Positions 6,085 through 7,939 of a stretch of DNA of 7,939 nt are shown here, piece after piece. Source of the stretch: Sphingomonadales bacterium. Lineage in GTDB: Bacteria; Pseudomonadota; Alphaproteobacteria; Sphingomonadales; Emcibacteraceae. The notes under the pieces were generated by a model that saw only the letters and a program-made list of their open reading frames with translations, did no database searches and was not told the origin of the DNA. Each line of letters opens with the position of its first letter. The first letter of the stretch is position 1. The translations under genes and the position numbers were made by a program. The DNA lies in contig DRKK01000276.1 in NCBI GenBank assembly GCA_011051815.1, positions 1 through 7,939 of the forward strand, read 5' to 3'.

Positions 6085-7935
6085 ATGCATGAGGTAAAAA
6101 TAGCCCTGATCGGCAGTCCCAATTGCGGCAAAAGCTCCCTGTTCAACAGCCTGACCGGCAGCCGCCAGAAAGTTGCCAACTATCCAGGCGTCACCGTAGA
6201 GCGACGATCCGGTAAATATATCACCGCCGAAGGGAAAGAAGTAACCCTCATTGACCTGCCCGGAATATACAGCCTGAAAGACCGAACCCTGGACGAACGG
6301 GTGAGCCGTCAAGTCATCACCGGTACCCATAAAAGCGAAAGTCGTCCTGATATTCTGCTCTGTGTTGCTGACAGCACCAACCTGCGGGTCCATTTGCGGC
6401 TGGCATTGGAGCTGAAATATCTGGGCCTGCCGGTTATTCTGGTGCTCAATATGCAGGATCTGGCCAAACGGGACGGGATCACCATTGACCCGGAAATCCT
6501 GTCACAAGAACTTGGCCTTCCCGTGGTCACCAGCGTTGCCGTGCGCAGCAGTAGCCTTGATAATTTGAAAAAACAACTTTCCCAGTCCATCGCCGCCCTA
6601 ACCCCGCCAAAGGATGCTGTGCCATCGCCCTCCACACGGGATTTACAGAAACAGGCCCGTAATATTGCTGAAAAAGCCATCATTGCCGAAGGCACCCAAC
6701 ATAAAATCACCCGGGAGCTGGATAAAATCCTGCTCCACCCCGTCTTTGGCATCATTATTTTCTTCATTACCCTGTTTGGCATGTTTCAGCTGGTCTATTT
6801 CTGGGCCGAAGCCCCCATCGCCCTGATCGAGAACGGCTTTAATATCCTTCAGAATTATATCATTCAGGTCATGCCTGATAACTGGTTCCGCAGCTTGCTG
6901 GTTCATGGCATCATCGCCGGGGTCGGTAGTGTGCTGGTGTTCCTGCCACAAATTTTGATCCTTTTTACTTTCATCCTCACGCTGGAAGCCACGGGATATA
7001 TGGCGCGCGCCGCCTTTATCATGGATCGGCTCATGGCTATGGTCGGCCTGAACGGACGGGCATTCATTCCGCTAATGTCCAGCTTTGCCTGTGCCATTCC
7101 CGGCATCATGGCAACCCGTACCATTGAGCATCACCGGGACCGGATCACCACCATCATGATTGCCCCTCTGATGACCTGTTCCGCCCGAATTCCGGTTTAT
7201 GCCCTGCTCATCGGGGCCGTCGTACCCAATGATCCGGTCATTTTCGGCCTGTTCGGGCTTCAAGGCATCGTATTATTTGGCCTGTATCTTGCGGGCATCG
7301 TCAGTGCGTTGATTGTGGCGGCAGTATTGAAAATGACCCTGACCCGGGGGGTGCCGCAACCGCTCCTTATGGAATTGCCCAAATATCAACTGCCTGTCCT
7401 GAAACATCTGCTGATGAACCTGTGGGAACGGGCGGTCTTTTTCCTGAAGCGGGCGGGGACCATTATTTTATATTCCGCCATTGGCCTATGGGCGTTGGCT
7501 CAATATCCCAAAAAACCGCTGGGGGCGACGGAGCCTGATATTTTTTACAGCTTTGCCGGTATCCTGGGCCGTGGCCTGCAGCATATATTTGAACCGCTGG
7601 GCTTTAACTGGGAAATATCCATTGCCCTGATCCCCGGCATGGCCGCCCGTGAGGTAGCCATCGGCGCGTTGGGGACGGTCTATGCCCTGCAAGGGAATGA
7701 AGGGCAGGTTGAACAGGGGTTACGGGCCGTGATCCAGAATGGCTGGCCCTTGCCTACCGCCTTTGCTTTTCTGGCATGGTATGTTTATGCGCCCCAGTGT
7801 TTTGCCACCATCGCCACGGTCCGGCGGGAAACCAATAGCTGGGGCTGGACCATATTCATGACCAGCTATCTTTTTGCCCTAGCCTATCTGATCGCCCTTA
7901 TGGTCAATAAAGTGACCATCGCCGTTATGGGATAA
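6085..7935 (+). CDS. feoB: Ferrous iron transporter B (FeoB), compact form
   Basis: This is a 616-residue inner-membrane Fe(II) transporter with an N-terminal GTPase domain. G1 is GSPNCGKS at 10-17, the switch region is NYPGVT at 32-37, G3 is DLPG at 57-60 and G4 is NMQD at 122-125. A G5-like SVAVRSSS follows near 151-158. The membrane domain begins near residue 218. The first Gate motif includes SFACAIPG (about 333-340) and MTCSARIP (about 362-369), keeping the conserved cysteines of the proposed iron path. The second Gate includes IPGMAAREV (about 516-524). It is well short of the E. coli protein (773 aa), but the reading frame is unbroken and all core motifs are present, so I read it as a complete short FeoB. 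It follows feoA by two bases, with only a weak GGGCGG upstream, consistent with translational coupling. Four bases remain after the stop, so any feoC is outside the window. Confidence 0.95.
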   Translation: MHEVKIALIGSPNCGKSSLFNSLTGSRQKVANYPGVTVERRSGKYITAEGKEVTLIDLPGIYSLKDRTLDERVSRQVITGTHKSESRPDILLCVADSTNLRVHLRLALELKYLGLPVILVLNMQDLAKRDGITIDPEILSQELGLPVVTSVAVRSSSLDNLKKQLSQSIAALTPPKDAVPSPSTRDLQKQARNIAEKAIIAEGTQHKITRELDKILLHPVFGIIIFFITLFGMFQLVYFWAEAPIALIENGFNILQNYIIQVMPDNWFRSLLVHGIIAGVGSVLVFLPQILILFTFILTLEATGYMARAAFIMDRLMAMVGLNGRAFIPLMSSFACAIPGIMATRTIEHHRDRITTIMIAPLMTCSARIPVYALLIGAVVPNDPVIFGLFGLQGIVLFGLYLAGIVSALIVAAVLKMTLTRGVPQPLLMELPKYQLPVLKHLLMNLWERAVFFLKRAGTIILYSAIGLWALAQYPKKPLGATEPDIFYSFAGILGRGLQHIFEPLGFNWEISIALIPGMAAREVAIGALGTVYALQGNEGQVEQGLRAVIQNGWPLPTAFAFLAWYVYAPQCFATIATVRRETNSWGWTIFMTSYLFALAYLIALMVNKVTIAVMG

Positions 7936-7939
7936 GGCA

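Noticed and set aside
6085..7935. feoB as a truncated pseudogene because of its short length
   Set aside because: The frame is unbroken, all G motifs and both Gate motifs are present, and the C-terminal membrane segment ends naturally before the stop.

Overview
This window looks like an ordinary chromosomal stretch of a Gram-negative bacterium, most likely an alphaproteobacterium. That placement is an inference from a compact FeoB of about 616 residues directly behind FeoA, a PvdQ-type acylase lipoprotein, a hydroxyacyl-CoA-type SDR, and moderately GC-rich genes with AT-rich gaps. It does not rest on any marker gene. I see no mobile element, tRNA, rRNA, CRISPR array or phage gene.

Layout: (1) 1-208 is an AT-rich leader carrying repeated TGTTAC hexamers. 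(2) 209-2347 (+) encodes a cytoplasmic molybdopterin/[4Fe-4S] oxidoreductase of the formate dehydrogenase/nitrate reductase superfamily, started from a forced TTG codon. (3) Read convergently from the other strand is a two-gene unit. It consists of an SDR (4752-5669, -), which resembles the (3R)-hydroxyacyl-CoA dehydrogenase domain of peroxisomal multifunctional enzyme 2, followed by an exported Ntn-hydrolase of the penicillin/acyl-homoserine-lactone acylase family (2344-4743, -). The acylase and the molybdoenzyme end on the same TTAA tetranucleotide, so no intergenic space is left between them. (4) 5670-5824 is a divergent, AT-rich control region with a 28-bp interrupted palindrome and a separate Fur-box-like dyad sitting on the probable feoA promoter. 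(5) 5825-7935 (+) is feoAB, the ferrous iron uptake pair, complete to the end of the window.

How the genes may fit together: feoA and feoB form one iron-import operon, plausibly iron- or redox-regulated. The acylase and SDR could act in sequence on N-acyl compounds: the acylase would release a fatty acid in the periplasm, and the SDR would oxidise 3-hydroxyacyl-CoA in the cytoplasm. That link is inferred only from gene order. The acylase keeps every catalytic position of PvdQ, an enzyme known both for quorum-signal degradation and for siderophore maturation, so its position opposite feoAB is worth noting. The most unusual protein-level feature is the molybdoenzyme, which has no Cys or Sec anywhere near the Mo-ligand position and shows an Asp there instead.
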